Shown: positions 43,379 to 52,624 of the stretch, piece after piece
How the letters are laid out: every line of letters starts with the position of its first letter
How positions within the stretch are numbered: the stretch's first letter is position 1
Assembly (NCBI GenBank): GCA_910575615.1
Contig: CAJTEX010000014.1
Span: 32,948 to 96,947 of the forward strand
Source: Bacteroidales bacterium
GTDB taxonomy: Bacteria; Bacteroidota; Bacteroidia; Bacteroidales; Muribaculaceae
Direction of reading: 5' to 3'
DNA: 64,000 nucleotides
Program-made: the position numbers and the translations under genes
The notes under the pieces: model-generated
Told to the model about the DNA's origin: nothing
The model's database searches: none
What the model saw: only the letters and a program-made list of their open reading frames with translations

Positions 43379-44470
43379 TTATTTGCCGGCTTTGTAGCGG
43401 GCGGCCTGCTCTGCTATGAGGGCGGCGTCGTCGAAGTAGTTGATTTTCATCGCGGCGCGCACCTTGTCGAGGGTGTCGGCGGCCTCCTCGCGGGCTTTGG
43501 CCGACCCGTTCTTGAGGATTTCGTAGACACCGGGGATGTTCTGCTCCCACTGCTTGCGGCGCTCGCGTATCGGGGCGAGGGTCTCCTCAAGGACATTGAT
43601 GAGGAGCTTCTTGACGGTGCCGTCGCCGAGTCCGCCACGGGTGTAGTGGTCCTTGAGCTCCTGGAGGTTCTTGTAGTCGGGGAGATACTTGGCGAAATGC
43701 TCGTCGGTGCAGAACGCGTCGAGGTAGATGAAGGGGCAGTTGCCCTCGAGATGTCCCGGGGAGTCTACGGTCAGGTGCTCGGGGTCTGTGTACATGCTCT
43801 TCACCTTCTTGGCCAGCTCCTTGGGGGTGTCGCTCAGGTAGATGCAGTTGCCCAGCGACTTGCTCATCTTCGCCTTGCCGTCGGTGCCGGGCAGGCGCAG
43901 GCATACGGCGTTGTCGGGCAGCAGTATCTCAGGCTCGACGAGGGTGTCGCCGTAGATGTTGTTGAAGCGGTTGACAATCTCGCGTGTCAGCTCGATCATC
44001 GGGGCCTGGTCTTCGCCCACAGGCACCGTGGTGGCCTTGAATGCGGTGATGTCTGATGCCTGGCTCACGGGGTAGCAGAAGAAGCCCACGGGGATGCTCT
44101 GCTCGAAGTTGCGCATCTTTATCTCGGTCTTCACCGTGGGGTTGCGCTGCACACGCGACACCGTCACGAGGTTCATGTAGTAGAACGCCAGCTCGGTAAG
44201 CTCGGGCACATGGGTCTGCACGAAGATGGTCGACTTCGAGGGGTCGATGCCGGCCGAGAGGTAGTCGAGGGCGACCTCGATTACGTTCTGGCGCACCTTC
44301 TCGGGGTTGTCGGCGTTGTCGGTCAGGGCCTGCGCGTCGGCGATCATGATGAAAATCTTGTCGAACTCGCCTGAGTCCTGCAATTCGACACGGCGGCGCA
44401 GCGAGCCTACATAATGGCCAAGATGGAGGCGGCCGGTCGGCCGGTCGCCCGTAAGTATCACTTTTTGCAT
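43379..44470 (-). CDS. trpS: Tryptophanyl-tRNA synthetase
   Basis: A 363-residue class I synthetase: HIGH-type motif [11 protein letters not shown] near residue 15, [16 protein letters not shown] in the core, and the KMSKS signature [10 protein letters not shown] around residue 200. It charges tRNA-Trp with Trp. Normal length for the bacterial enzyme. The ATG at 44470 (MQKVIL) is chosen over the ATG three codons upstream. Promoter box at 44493. Confidence 0.96.
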   Translation of the reverse strand: MQKVILTGDRPTGRLHLGHYVGSLRRRVELQDSGEFDKIFIMIADAQALTDNADNPEKVRQNVIEVALDYLSAGIDPSKSTIFVQTHVPELTELAFYYMNLVTVSRVQRNPTVKTEIKMRNFEQSIPVGFFCYPVSQASDITAFKATTVPVGEDQAPMIELTREIVNRFNNIYGDTLVEPEILLPDNAVCLRLPGTDGKAKMSKSLGNCIYLSDTPKELAKKVKSMYTDPEHLTVDSPGHLEGNCPFIYLDAFCTDEHFAKYLPDYKNLQELKDHYTRGGLGDGTVKKLLINVLEETLAPIRERRKQWEQNIPGVYEILKNGSAKAREEAADTLDKVRAAMKINYFDDAALIAEQAARYKAGK

Positions 44471-44492
44471 TCGTCTCAAATTTTTCAGATGG

Positions 44493-44500
44493 CAAAGTTA
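44493..44500 (-). promoter_or_regulatory. -7 box of trpS
   Basis: TAACTTTG on the minus strand, 22 bp before the trpS ATG. Confidence 0.6.
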
Positions 44501-44545
44501 CCCATTTTTTGTTGATTATTTAGACGGTGAATGAAGAAAATTTCG

Positions 44546-44553
44546 TAAATTTG
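44546..44553 (+). promoter_or_regulatory. -7 box of the aldolase gene
   Basis: TAAATTTG on the plus strand, 39 bp before the ATG at 44593. It lies within the longer open frame from 44527, which argues for the downstream start. Confidence 0.65.
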
Positions 44554-44592
44554 TACCCAGAAACCCAAACACAAAAATCCATTTACTTCAAC

Positions 44593-45591
44593 ATGGTAAG
44601 CTACAAAGAATTAGGCCTGGTCAACACCCGTGAGATGTTTGCCAAGGCCATCAAGGGCGGTTATGCAATCCCCGCCTTCAACTTCAACAACATGGAGCAG
44701 CTCCAGGCCATCATCAAGGCCGCTGCCGAAGAGAAGTCTCCCGTGATTCTCCAGGTTTCCAAAGGCGCCCGCAACTACGCCAACGCCACCCTGCTCCGCT
44801 ACATGGCCCAGGGTGCTGTCGCCTATGCCAAGGAGCTCGGCTGGGAGAACCCCCAGATTGTCCTCCACCTCGACCACGGTGACAGCTTCGAGCTTTGCAA
44901 GAGCTGCATCGACAGCGGTTTCTCTTCCGTGATGATCGACGGAAGCCACCTCCCCTACGAGGAGAACGTGGCCCTGACCAAGCAGGTCGTTGACTACGCC
45001 CACCAGTACGACGTTACCGTCGAAGGTGAACTTGGCGTTCTCGCCGGCGTGGAAGATGAGGTTTCCTCTGACCACCACACATACACCGACCCCGAAGAGG
45101 TGATCGACTTCGCCACCCGCACCGGTTGCGACTCCCTCGCCATCTCAATCGGCACCAGCCACGGCGCATACAAGTTCACCCCCGAGCAGTGCACCCGCAA
45201 CGCCGACGGCAAGCTCGTTCCTCCCCCCCTGGCATTCGAGGTTCTCGATGCAGTAATGGAGAAACTCCCCGGCTTCCCCATCGTGCTCCACGGTTCAAGC
45301 TCTGTTCCCCAGGAATATGTCGACATCATCAACGCCAACGGCGGCAAGCTCCCCGATGCCATCGGTATCCCCGAAGAGGAGCTCCGCAAGGCTGCCAAGA
45401 GCGCCGTTTGCAAAATCAACATCGACTCCGACTCCCGTCTGGCCATGACCGCCGCTGTCCGCAAGATCTTCAACGACAAGCCCGGTGAGTTCGACCCCCG
45501 CAAATACCTCGGCCCGGCCCGCGACGAGATGGAGAAGCTTTACAAGCACAAAATCGTCAACGTGCTCGGTTCCAACGGCAAAGCCGAATAA
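44593..45591 (+). CDS. fba: Class II fructose-bisphosphate aldolase
   Basis: A 332-residue zinc aldolase. The zinc and substrate motifs are visible: HLDHGDSFE (first metal His), SVMIDGSHLPYEENV, VEGELGVLAG, and SIGTSHGAYKF, with HGSSSVPQEYV later. It cleaves fructose-1,6-bisphosphate in glycolysis and runs in reverse in gluconeogenesis. The start MVSYKELGL follows the promoter box at 44546. High use of the most frequent codons fits strong expression. Followed by a terminator. Confidence 0.96.
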   Translation: MVSYKELGLVNTREMFAKAIKGGYAIPAFNFNNMEQLQAIIKAAAEEKSPVILQVSKGARNYANATLLRYMAQGAVAYAKELGWENPQIVLHLDHGDSFELCKSCIDSGFSSVMIDGSHLPYEENVALTKQVVDYAHQYDVTVEGELGVLAGVEDEVSSDHHTYTDPEEVIDFATRTGCDSLAISIGTSHGAYKFTPEQCTRNADGKLVPPPLAFEVLDAVMEKLPGFPIVLHGSSSVPQEYVDIINANGGKLPDAIGIPEEELRKAAKSAVCKINIDSDSRLAMTAAVRKIFNDKPGEFDPRKYLGPARDEMEKLYKHKIVNVLGSNGKAE

Positions 45592-45644
45592 TACCGACCT
45601 GATTACGCCGACGCGGCCTCCACGCCGCGCCTGACACCCATAAC

Positions 45645-45690
45645 GAAGGCCCGAAACCGCATCCCGGTTCCGGGCCTTCACTTTTATGCG
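45645..45690 (+). terminator. Intrinsic terminator of the aldolase gene
   Basis: A stem of 15 bp with one mismatch (45645-45659 against 45665-45679) is followed by ACTTTTAT. Confidence 0.8.
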
Positions 45691-45701
45691 TGGTTCGCCC
45701 A

Positions 45702-45954
45702 CGAATCCGTAGGATTCATTAACTATTAGCCGGGGGTTGGCGGCCGCATGGCCGGTACCCCCCGGTAAATACGCCACGCTTGAGATTCTGAAAGAATCTT
45801 TTATAGATGTTGCTTTAAATGAGGTTGTCTATATAAAAGATTCTTTCAGAATCCCGCGCCTGATGCCAGAACCCCCGGGTAGCTCCTTGGTCGCCCGCAA
45901 GGGGCTCCCGCGCGCCAACCCGGGGCTAATAGTTGATGAATCCTACGGATTCGC
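45702..45954. repeat. Palindromic intergenic element, copy A
   Basis: About 253 bp with outer inverted arms (45702-45740 and 45915-45954) built around the palindrome GAATCCGTAGGATTC plus ATTAACTATTAGCC, and a perfect 22-bp inner inverted repeat (45784-45805 / 45832-45853). A related copy in inverted orientation is at 52753-53238. Between the arms the sequence differs on the two sides, so the element has direction. One frame (from 45737, TTG start) stays open through the whole element and continues to 46066. Confidence 0.75.
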
Positions 45955-46215
45955 GGACGTATTCAATACAGACAGGTGCGATTTCGATGACGGATTAGTG
46001 TGCGGTTTCGATGGCGGATTAGTGTTATGTTCGGAGTGGATATTTATGCGTTATGCAAATGGTTAAAAGAGATACAACCTTGATGTCGGATTTGATTTAA
46101 TCTTTTATAATCCATCTGTTGAATCTCTAAAAATCTCTGCGGTATCTGCGGAATCTGCGTGAGGTTTAAGGGGGAGCGAAGCGACCACTTATGTTTTTAT
46201 GAGAGGGGGGTGGGG
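45955..46215. other. Gene-free stretch with a short repeat module
   Basis: No supported gene. It contains a 21-bp motif (46143-46163) and GGGAGCGAAGCGACC (46172-46186); both recur near 63679-63699 and 63632-63646, indicating a dispersed intergenic repeat. An ORF frame from copy A runs partly into this stretch without protein features. Confidence 0.6.
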
Positions 46216-47418
46216 CTAACGGCGGGAGTCGCGCAGGCGGCGGGCAGGGAGGTAGCGGGGGAGGGAGGCGGCCCGGTGGAGGGGGATTTCACGGCGTAGG
46301 TAGTCGAGGTTGAAATCGTAGGCGCGTTTCCCTTTTGCGGGTTGCTTGGCGGAGGGGATGAACGCTTTGTCGCGCAGACGGTTGACCGAGTCGCAGGCAG
46401 GGGAGTGGTTGCCCGGAGAGACCGGCTGCAGGCCCTCCGGCACATTGTCGAGGGTCACCGCCTCTACCTCCGAAAGGGCAGGGAAACCGATTGCTGTCCA
46501 CATTATGGTGCCCTTGGCCGGGTCTTCACCCGGAAGCGGGCCCTCGATGACGACCGACGCGCATGAGCTGCGGCGTGTGATCACATCCCCCGTGTCGGCA
46601 TGGCGGGTGGCGTTGCCGTCGGTGAGGTCGATGGATTTGGCGGGAAGATACAGCGAACGAGACAAGGTCTCCACCAGGTCCTCCGCCCCTATCTCCCCGG
46701 CCTCGGCCCAAGGACGCGGGGCCGCCGTCAGCGAGTCGAGCAGATGGCATTCCGCGCGGTGGCGCGACAGGCCGAGACGTTTGCGCGGCCCTCCTGAAAA
46801 GGAGTAGTTGGTGCGTGTGAGAACCCCGTCGGCCGTCCCGGTCCATTCCACCCCGAGCGTCAGTGCCGAAACCGAATCAAGCGGAAACACCGCCACCTCG
46901 CGGTCGGAAGTCTCGAAATATGCCCCGTGGCCCATGGCGTCGACAGCCCCGAAATTGGCCTGCACCCCGCGCGGCCCCGGATGGTTGAGCAGCAGCCGGT
47001 GGAACTCGGCCACTGAGCGACACCGGTGCAACGCGTCGCTCATCACCAGCCCCTCGCGGTCTTGCCAGCCCCTGGCCGGGGCGGGGATGTTGTAGCTGGC
47101 CGTGTTCATCACCGCGAATCCCGCCTCGTTGAAGCCGATCCATGCCTCCCGGCTGTCAGTGTCGGCGGCGTTGAACAGCGCTACATATGCCATCGTCGAG
47201 TCGGTGGCCTCGAAGCACCTCACATAATTGTCGGGATGCCCCGAGTCGCGGTGCTTCCAAAGCAGCCACCGTCCCCCGGCCCCGCGTTGCGCCCCGACCA
47301 GCGCCGAGGTGCAACCCCACGCCGAGGCCAGGGCCACCGTCAGCAACCCCGCCGCCAGCGTCAGCCGCCTGCAATCCTTCAGGAGCAGTCCGTTCACAAG
47401 CGAAATGAGATTTTTCAT
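46216..47418 (-). CDS. C45-type Ntn hydrolase (acyltransferase/amidohydrolase-like)
   Basis: A 400-residue exported protein. A signal-like hydrophobic segment (about 19-34) leads directly to Cys36 in WGCTSALVGAQRG, followed by GRWLLWKHRDSG, typical of C45/acid-ceramidase-like Ntn hydrolases, where a Cys exposed by processing is the nucleophile. Further family features: WIGFNEAGFAVMNTASYN and AVDAMGHGAYFETSD. Substrate unknown; relatives act on acyl amides. Divergent from the tricorn-like protease with back-to-back promoter boxes. Confidence 0.8.
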   Translation of the reverse strand: MKNLISLVNGLLLKDCRRLTLAAGLLTVALASAWGCTSALVGAQRGAGGRWLLWKHRDSGHPDNYVRCFEATDSTMAYVALFNAADTDSREAWIGFNEAGFAVMNTASYNIPAPARGWQDREGLVMSDALHRCRSVAEFHRLLLNHPGPRGVQANFGAVDAMGHGAYFETSDREVAVFPLDSVSALTLGVEWTGTADGVLTRTNYSFSGGPRKRLGLSRHRAECHLLDSLTAAPRPWAEAGEIGAEDLVETLSRSLYLPAKSIDLTDGNATRHADTGDVITRRSSCASVVIEGPLPGEDPAKGTIMWTAIGFPALSEVEAVTLDNVPEGLQPVSPGNHSPACDSVNRLRDKAFIPSAKQPAKGKRAYDFNLDYLRREIPLHRAASLPRYLPARRLRDSRR

Positions 47419-47422
47419 ACTT

Positions 47423-47430
47423 CAAAGTTA
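47423..47430 (-). promoter_or_regulatory. -7 box of the C45-type hydrolase
   Basis: TAACTTTG on the minus strand, 4 bp before the hydrolase ATG. Its transcript would start at or just inside the annotated start, so the true start may be the next in-frame Met or the mRNA may be leaderless. Confidence 0.5.
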
Positions 47431-47452
47431 GGAAAAATCGGGGGAATTTTCA

Positions 47453-47460
47453 TAACTTTG
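47453..47460 (+). promoter_or_regulatory. -7 box of the tricorn-like protease
   Basis: TAACTTTG on the plus strand, 54 bp before the ATG at 47515. Confidence 0.6.
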
Positions 47461-47514
47461 GCAACCGAAGCCTGGCAATCTCAGGCTTAACCGATAATAT
47501 TATCACTTGTTACG

Positions 47515-50500
47515 ATGAAGAAGATATTGCTGACTGCGGCTATGGCAGCCGCGCTGGGCCTCCCCTCCGCGATGGCGCAGGGGGCCGACTCAAATCTCGG
47601 TGTGGCCGCTGACGGCGCGCCCCTGTGGCTGCGCGACGTGCGGATTTCCCCCAACGGAGACCTTATCGCTTTCACCTACAAAGGTGATATCTGGACCGTC
47701 CCCGTCACGGGCGGCGAGGCCCGGCAGCTCACCGTGCGCGACACCTACGAGTCGTCGCCGGTATGGAGCCCCGACGGGACAAAAATCGCTTTCGCCTCAG
47801 ACCGCAACGGCAACAATGACATATATGTGATGGATGCCAGGGGCGGTTCGCCCAGGCGCCTGACCTCCAACTCGGCCGGCGAGATTCCCGAGGGATTCTC
47901 CCCCGACGGCAAGGAGGTGTATTATTCGGCGGCCATCCAGGCCCCGGCCTCGTCGGTGATGTACCCCTCGGGGCGCATGACCCAGCTCTACGCCGTGGAT
48001 GTCGAGACAGGGAAGTCGCGTCAGGTGCTGGCCACCCCGGCGCAGATGATTTCCTTCTCCCCCGACGGCTCCAAGATGCTTTACCAGGATGTGAAGGGAT
48101 TCGAGGATGAATGGCGCAAGCACCACACCTCCTCGGTGACCCGCGACATATGGATGTACACCCCCGCCGACGGCAAGCACCGCAACCTGACTGCGCGAGC
48201 GGGGGAAGACCGCAACCCGGTGCTGGATGACATCACGGGCACGGTGTATTTCCTCTCGGAGCGCGACGGCGGCACATTCAACGTCTACCAGTTCCCGGTC
48301 GACAACCCCTCGCAGGCGGTGAAGCTCACCGATTTCAAGACCCATCCCGTGAGGTTCCTCTCCCGCGCCAACAACGGCACCCTGGCTTTCACCTATGACG
48401 GGGAGATATACACCATGGCCGGACGCGCCGCCAGGGCCGCCGGGCCGCAGAAGGTGGAGATTTCCCTCGCCACCGACGCCACCGAGCGTCCCCAGCGTAT
48501 CTCCGTCAGGCCCTCCGGGGGGATGGTGTCTCCCGACGGCAAGATGGTGGCCTTCCTCAACCGTGGCGACGTGTTCGTCACCTCGGTGGAATATCCCACC
48601 ACGGTGCAGGTGACCCGCACCCCACAGGCCGAGCGCCATCTCTCATGGGGGAGCGACAACCGCTCGCTCTACTACACCTCGGAGCGCTCGGGTCGCAAGA
48701 ATATCTACCGCGCCCGCATCACCCGCCAGGATGACCCCGATTTCCCCAACGCAGTGGAGTTCACCGAGGAAGCCCTCTTCCCCGAATATGACGGCAAGGG
48801 GACTGCCACCGAGTACTCCCACCCGACCGTCTCCCCCGACGGGAAGAAGATGGCCTACATAAAAGACCGCAACCAGCTCTGGATCCGCGACCTCGCCTCG
48901 GGCAGCGACCGCCAGATCACCGGCGGCGAGACATATCCTGGCAAGAATGACGGCATGGCGATGGAGTGGAGCCCCGACTCCCGCTGGCTGACCATGGAGA
49001 TCATCCCCGACATGCGCGACCCCTACGGCGACATCGGCCTGGTAGAGGTGGAGACCGGCAAGGTCACCAACCTCACCAACACCGGCTACATGGAGGCCAA
49101 TCCCCGCTTCGTGCTTGACGGCAACGCCATCATCTATTTCACCGAGCAGTATGGCCTTCGCGCACAGGCCTCCTGGGGCTCGCAGGATGACATCATGATT
49201 GTGTTCCTCAACCGCGAGGCCCGCGACCGCTTCATGCTCTCCGAGGAGGATTACGCCCTGCTCAAGGAGCAGGAGAAGAAAGCCGCCAAGAAGTCAGACG
49301 ACGGCGATAGCGACAAGAAGAAAGACAAGAAAGGGAAAAAGGCCGATGGCGATGACAAGAAAGCCGACTCCAAGAACATCACGGTCGAGCTTGACGGCAT
49401 CGAGGACCGCGTGATGCGCCTCACCCCATTTAGCTCTTCGCTCTCCGACGCCATCGTCACCGGCGACGGCGAGACCCTTTATTTCCTCTGCAACGTGGAT
49501 GACGGCTACGACCTCTGGAAGCTCCCCCTGCGCAAGCGTGAGCCCAAGCTTGCCGCCAAGATGGGTTCGTCGCCCGCCGCTCTCCAGGCCGACAAGTCGG
49601 GCAAGCAGATTTTCGTGTTGGGCCGCGACATCAAGAAGCTCGACAAGGGTGACAAACTGACCACCGTCAAGATTTCCGCCACCCACGACGTTGACCTCGC
49701 CGCCGAACGCGAGGCGATGTTTGACAATATGGCCGTGGAGGTGGGCGAACGCTTCTACACCACCGACATGCACGGCATCGACTGGCCCGCCATGACCGCC
49801 GCATACCGCAAGTTCCTCCCCCACATCAACAACAACTACGACTTCGCCGAGATGCTCAGCGAGCTGCTTGGCGAACTGAATGTCTCCCACACCGGCGGCC
49901 GTTACCGGGGGGCTGCTAGCGCGTCGGCCGACCGCACCGCCTCGCTGGGCCTCCTCTATGACATGAACCACCAGGGCGACGGCCTGCTGGTCGACGAGGT
50001 GCTGGCCAACGGACCCTTTGACAGGGCCGCGTCGAAGATAGGCAAGGGGGCGGTCATCACCGCCGTCAACGGCCACGTCATCAATGCCGGCACCGACCTG
50101 GGCGACCTCTTCAACAACCTCGCCGGCAAGAAGACCCTCGTGGCCTTCACCACCCCCTCGGGCGAGAAGGTCTCTGAGGTGGTGATACCCTGCTCCTCGG
50201 CCAAAATCAGCGACATAATGTATCGCCGCTGGGTGAAACAGCGCGCCGCCGACGTAGACCGCTGGTCGAATGGCCGCCTGGGCTATGTGCATATCGAGTC
50301 GATGAACGACGAGTCGTATCGTCCGATGTACGCCGACCTGCTGGGCAAGTACAACAACCGCGAAGGGGTGGTCATCGACATCCGCTGGAACGGCGGAGGC
50401 CGCATGCACGAAGACATCGAGCAGCTCTTCACCGGCCAGAAATACCTCACGCAGGTAATCCGCGGCAAGGATGTCTGCGACATGCCGTCGCGCCGCTGGA

Positions 50501-50835
50501 ACAAGCCGTCGGTGATGCTCGTGGCCGAGCCTTGTTACAGCAACGCCCACGGTACCCCCTGGGTCTACCAGCACATGAATATAGGCAAGGTGGTCGGCAT
50601 GCCAGTGCCCGGCACCATGACCTCGGTCAACTGGGTCACCATGCAGGATCCATCTCTCATATTCGGCATCCCAGTGATCGGCTACCGCACCGCCGAGGGC
50701 AATTACCTCGAGAACACCCAGCTTGAGCCTGACCTCAAGGTGGCCAACACCCCCGAACAGATTGTCGCCGGGGAGGACAACCAGCTCCACGAGGCTGTGA
50801 ACCTCCTGCTGCGCCAGATCGACGCCGCAAAGTGA
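47515..50835 (+). CDS. Tricorn-like protease (S41 family with beta-propellers and PDZ)
   Basis: A 1106-residue exported protease: signal peptide (about 1-22), WD/beta-propeller region with repeated SPDGK-type blades (about 35-690), PDZ domain (about 800-880), and an S41 catalytic domain (about 885-1080) with RWNGGGRMHEDIEQLF and the Ser box EPCYSNAHG (Ser near 1006). It should degrade peptides in the periplasm. Between blades is a Lys/Asp-rich insert (about 585-620, KKSDDGDSDKKKDKKGKKA). Length matches bacterial tricorn proteins (about 1050-1100). Confidence 0.93.
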   Translation: MKKILLTAAMAAALGLPSAMAQGADSNLGVAADGAPLWLRDVRISPNGDLIAFTYKGDIWTVPVTGGEARQLTVRDTYESSPVWSPDGTKIAFASDRNGNNDIYVMDARGGSPRRLTSNSAGEIPEGFSPDGKEVYYSAAIQAPASSVMYPSGRMTQLYAVDVETGKSRQVLATPAQMISFSPDGSKMLYQDVKGFEDEWRKHHTSSVTRDIWMYTPADGKHRNLTARAGEDRNPVLDDITGTVYFLSERDGGTFNVYQFPVDNPSQAVKLTDFKTHPVRFLSRANNGTLAFTYDGEIYTMAGRAARAAGPQKVEISLATDATERPQRISVRPSGGMVSPDGKMVAFLNRGDVFVTSVEYPTTVQVTRTPQAERHLSWGSDNRSLYYTSERSGRKNIYRARITRQDDPDFPNAVEFTEEALFPEYDGKGTATEYSHPTVSPDGKKMAYIKDRNQLWIRDLASGSDRQITGGETYPGKNDGMAMEWSPDSRWLTMEIIPDMRDPYGDIGLVEVETGKVTNLTNTGYMEANPRFVLDGNAIIYFTEQYGLRAQASWGSQDDIMIVFLNREARDRFMLSEEDYALLKEQEKKAAKKSDDGDSDKKKDKKGKKADGDDKKADSKNITVELDGIEDRVMRLTPFSSSLSDAIVTGDGETLYFLCNVDDGYDLWKLPLRKREPKLAAKMGSSPAALQADKSGKQIFVLGRDIKKLDKGDKLTTVKISATHDVDLAAEREAMFDNMAVEVGERFYTTDMHGIDWPAMTAAYRKFLPHINNNYDFAEMLSELLGELNVSHTGGRYRGAASASADRTASLGLLYDMNHQGDGLLVDEVLANGPFDRAASKIGKGAVITAVNGHVINAGTDLGDLFNNLAGKKTLVAFTTPSGEKVSEVVIPCSSAKISDIMYRRWVKQRAADVDRWSNGRLGYVHIESMNDESYRPMYADLLGKYNNREGVVIDIRWNGGGRMHEDIEQLFTGQKYLTQVIRGKDVCDMPSRRWNKPSVMLVAEPCYSNAHGTPWVYQHMNIGKVVGMPVPGTMTSVNWVTMQDPSLIFGIPVIGYRTAEGNYLENTQLEPDLKVANTPEQIVAGEDNQLHEAVNLLLRQIDAAK

Positions 50836-50862
50836 CCCGGGGCTGATTGAAAAGGCAAATCC

Positions 50863-50900
50863 AAGTCCACGCTCGATTGACCCGAGCGTGGGCTTTTTTT
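50863..50900 (+). terminator. Intrinsic terminator of the tricorn-like protease
   Basis: A 13-bp stem with one wobble (50863-50875 / 50883-50895) followed by seven T. Confidence 0.9.
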
Positions 50901-50960
50901 GTTAACAGTTCTGTTAATAAATATTAACGGGGTCGGGAGGCAGAAACCGATGAAATGTGT

Positions 50961-51190
50961 TAACTTTGCGACAGAAAACAATAGTCTTTCCGCCTGTTCG
51001 GGCTTGCAAGTCAAGCCAACGGCCTGAAAGGCGTCGGCAAGGGAAAGGGGCCTGAAGCCCCAAAGACTGGAATAGCCTGATCGACAATTGCCGCCGCGAA
51101 AAGCTTTCAGCAGCCGCCAAGAGCAGCCGCCGGTTCCTGTCAGACAGTCATCGTAGGGCTCCGGAAAAGCCCGAGGATCATCTTTATTAG
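50961..51190 (+). ncRNA. Candidate non-coding RNA
   Basis: A strong -7 box TAACTTTG (50961-50968) lies right after a terminator, with no gene for 650 bp. The next 200 bp fold well: AGTCTTT/AAAGACT (50983-50989 / 51062-51068) encloses three hairpins (GGCTT/AAGCC 51001-51017; GCC/GGC 51022-51032; GGGGC/GCCCC 51047-51061); then CTGT/ACAG (51137-51147) and GGGCT/AGCCC (51156-51172). The last hairpin precedes ATCTTTATT and could end the RNA. I could not match it to RNase P, tmRNA, 6S or SRP RNA. Confidence 0.45.
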
Positions 51191-51614
51191 TGAAACTTCA
51201 AGAAGTAAAAAGCAGGACAGAACAACCTAATTCTTAAATATCAGGCCCGCTGCCTCTCCGCTGTCTTATATCAGTGGCCAGGGATGTCTGTAGGCCATAC
51301 CTTTACGATTATGATTTGACCAAGGGACCTGTGCCCCCTCGTATATGCGCAGCTTCCCGGCAAATCCTCCACCCCCTGCTTTCTTGAATCCTCAAATTTC
51401 CGTTCTCCAATATCACCAACATCGTTGTAAAAGGCCGCCATGCCTTCTATTCCCCCGTTGATTCGCGACATGCCTCTGCCTGCTGTCGTCGTATGCGTCG
51501 GATATTGCCCCACTGGGCGTGGCCTGCTGGCCGACCGGTCACACACTGAGTTTTCTTTGTATGCAAATATCCACATTCACTTTATTTTCAAATCATTAAT
51601 CAACCAATTCCCTT
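51191..51614. other. Gene-free stretch before the small lipoprotein
   Basis: About 420 bp of mixed sequence, part of which (51550-51614) is AT-rich and should carry the lipoprotein promoter, though no exact TAnnTTTG was found. No coding or RNA feature recognised. Confidence 0.5.
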
Positions 51615-52028
51615 ATGAAAAAAATCAAATTCCTTGCAATGATGATGTTCGCCATCGTGGCCTGTGCAGGCTTCACCGCTTGCGGCGACGACGAGGATGG
51701 CGCAAATGCTCTGGTAGGCACCTGGGTGGGCTCCGACGCTGAGAATCGTTATGATGAAATAGTAACGATGACCTTCACCAAGGATGGCAAGATGACCGCC
51801 ACAGGCGTTGACCCGCAATCCCCCAACTACAACTGGAGCTTCTCAGGCGCCTACACCACCCAGGAGTCAGGCACCGACAATGTGGTGCTTATCTCATTTG
51901 GCGGATATTTCGCCGGAGAGGAGGATGAGTATTACGATGACGACATCATGTTCCGTCCCTGCTATATCAACGGAAACACCCTGACCATCTTTTTTGATGG
52001 CGGCGACTATGTTCTGGTCAAGCAGTAA
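51615..52028 (+). CDS. Small lipoprotein, lipocalin-like (137 aa)
   Basis: A 137-residue lipoprotein: the type II signal ends FTACGDDEDG, so Cys at about 23 is lipidated, followed by acidic residues. The rest reads as a small beta barrel (LVGTWVGSD start, alternating strands, FFDGGDYVLVKQ end), resembling the lipocalin-like family in Bacteroidetes. Ligand unknown. Followed by an 11-bp terminator stem. Confidence 0.8.
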   Translation: MKKIKFLAMMMFAIVACAGFTACGDDEDGANALVGTWVGSDAENRYDEIVTMTFTKDGKMTATGVDPQSPNYNWSFSGAYTTQESGTDNVVLISFGGYFAGEEDEYYDDDIMFRPCYINGNTLTIFFDGGDYVLVKQ

Positions 52029-52067
52029 AAAGGCACATTAATCTGATAGACACACGTCAATACCAAC

Positions 52068-52118
52068 GCTCCCCCGGCATATGTCTGCATCAGCGACATG
52101 GCCGGGGGAGCAATCTTT
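52068..52118 (+). terminator. Intrinsic terminator of the small lipoprotein gene
   Basis: GCTCCCCCGGC (52068-52078) and its exact complement (52101-52111) form an 11-bp stem, followed by AATCTTTTG. Confidence 0.85.
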
Positions 52119-52149
52119 TGTCTCGTCAGGCACGGGCCGGGCGGCGCGT

Positions 52150-52518
52150 TCAATATGATTTCAGCGGGGGAAGGAACGCGTTGGGGAGATACTCCATCTC
52201 GCAGGTGTGGCCGTCGCCTGACACCGCCGCCACATCAAAGCGGGGGGTCAGCCTGACGTGGTTGACGCGCAGGTAGACCTCGGCCGCACGGCATAGCAAC
52301 GCCACTTTCCTCGGGGTCATCGCTTCCAGCGGGTCGGTCTGGCGGTCCGCGCGGGTCTTTACCTCGACAAACACGATGTCATCGCCCCTGGTGGCGACGA
52401 TGTCGATTTCGAGATGGTTCATACGCCAGTTGCGCTCGGCGATGGTGTAGCCCTCCAGCAGCAGTTTTTCCACCACCTGTTCCTCGCCCCATCTTCCAAG
52501 TTCGTTGTGTCTGGCCAT
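52150..52518 (-). CDS. YraN family (UPF0102) nuclease-fold protein
   Basis: A 122-residue cytoplasmic protein of the YraN/UPF0102 family with a Holliday-junction-resolvase-like nuclease fold: GRWGEEQV, RNWRMNHLEIDIVA and FVEVKTR (the acidic/Lys residues of PD-(D/E)XK nucleases). Role uncertain in the family. Monocistronic next to a repeat cluster. Confidence 0.92.
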   Translation of the reverse strand: MARHNELGRWGEEQVVEKLLLEGYTIAERNWRMNHLEIDIVATRGDDIVFVEVKTRADRQTDPLEAMTPRKVALLCRAAEVYLRVNHVRLTPRFDVAAVSGDGHTCEMEYLPNAFLPPLKSY

Positions 52519-52624
52519 AAGTCAAATACAGGTTTCCACAGCCAAAGTTAGTAAATAAATCCAAATCCCCCGTCCCTCACCCCCGAAAATTCAAGTCCCT
52601 CCCCCGAATTCCCCATAGATTTCC

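Noticed and set aside
41736..43550. A 604-aa open frame on the minus strand
   Set aside because: It lies antisense to the symporter and overlaps trpS; composition is His/Arg/Gly-rich as expected for a shadow of a GC-rich gene.
49294..50790. A 498-aa open frame on the minus strand
   Set aside because: Antisense to the tricorn-like protease, with Val/His/Gly-rich content and no domain.
50961..51190. RNase P RNA or tmRNA identity for the candidate ncRNA
   Set aside because: The RNase P motif GAGGAAAGTC and the tmRNA tRNA-like ends are absent.
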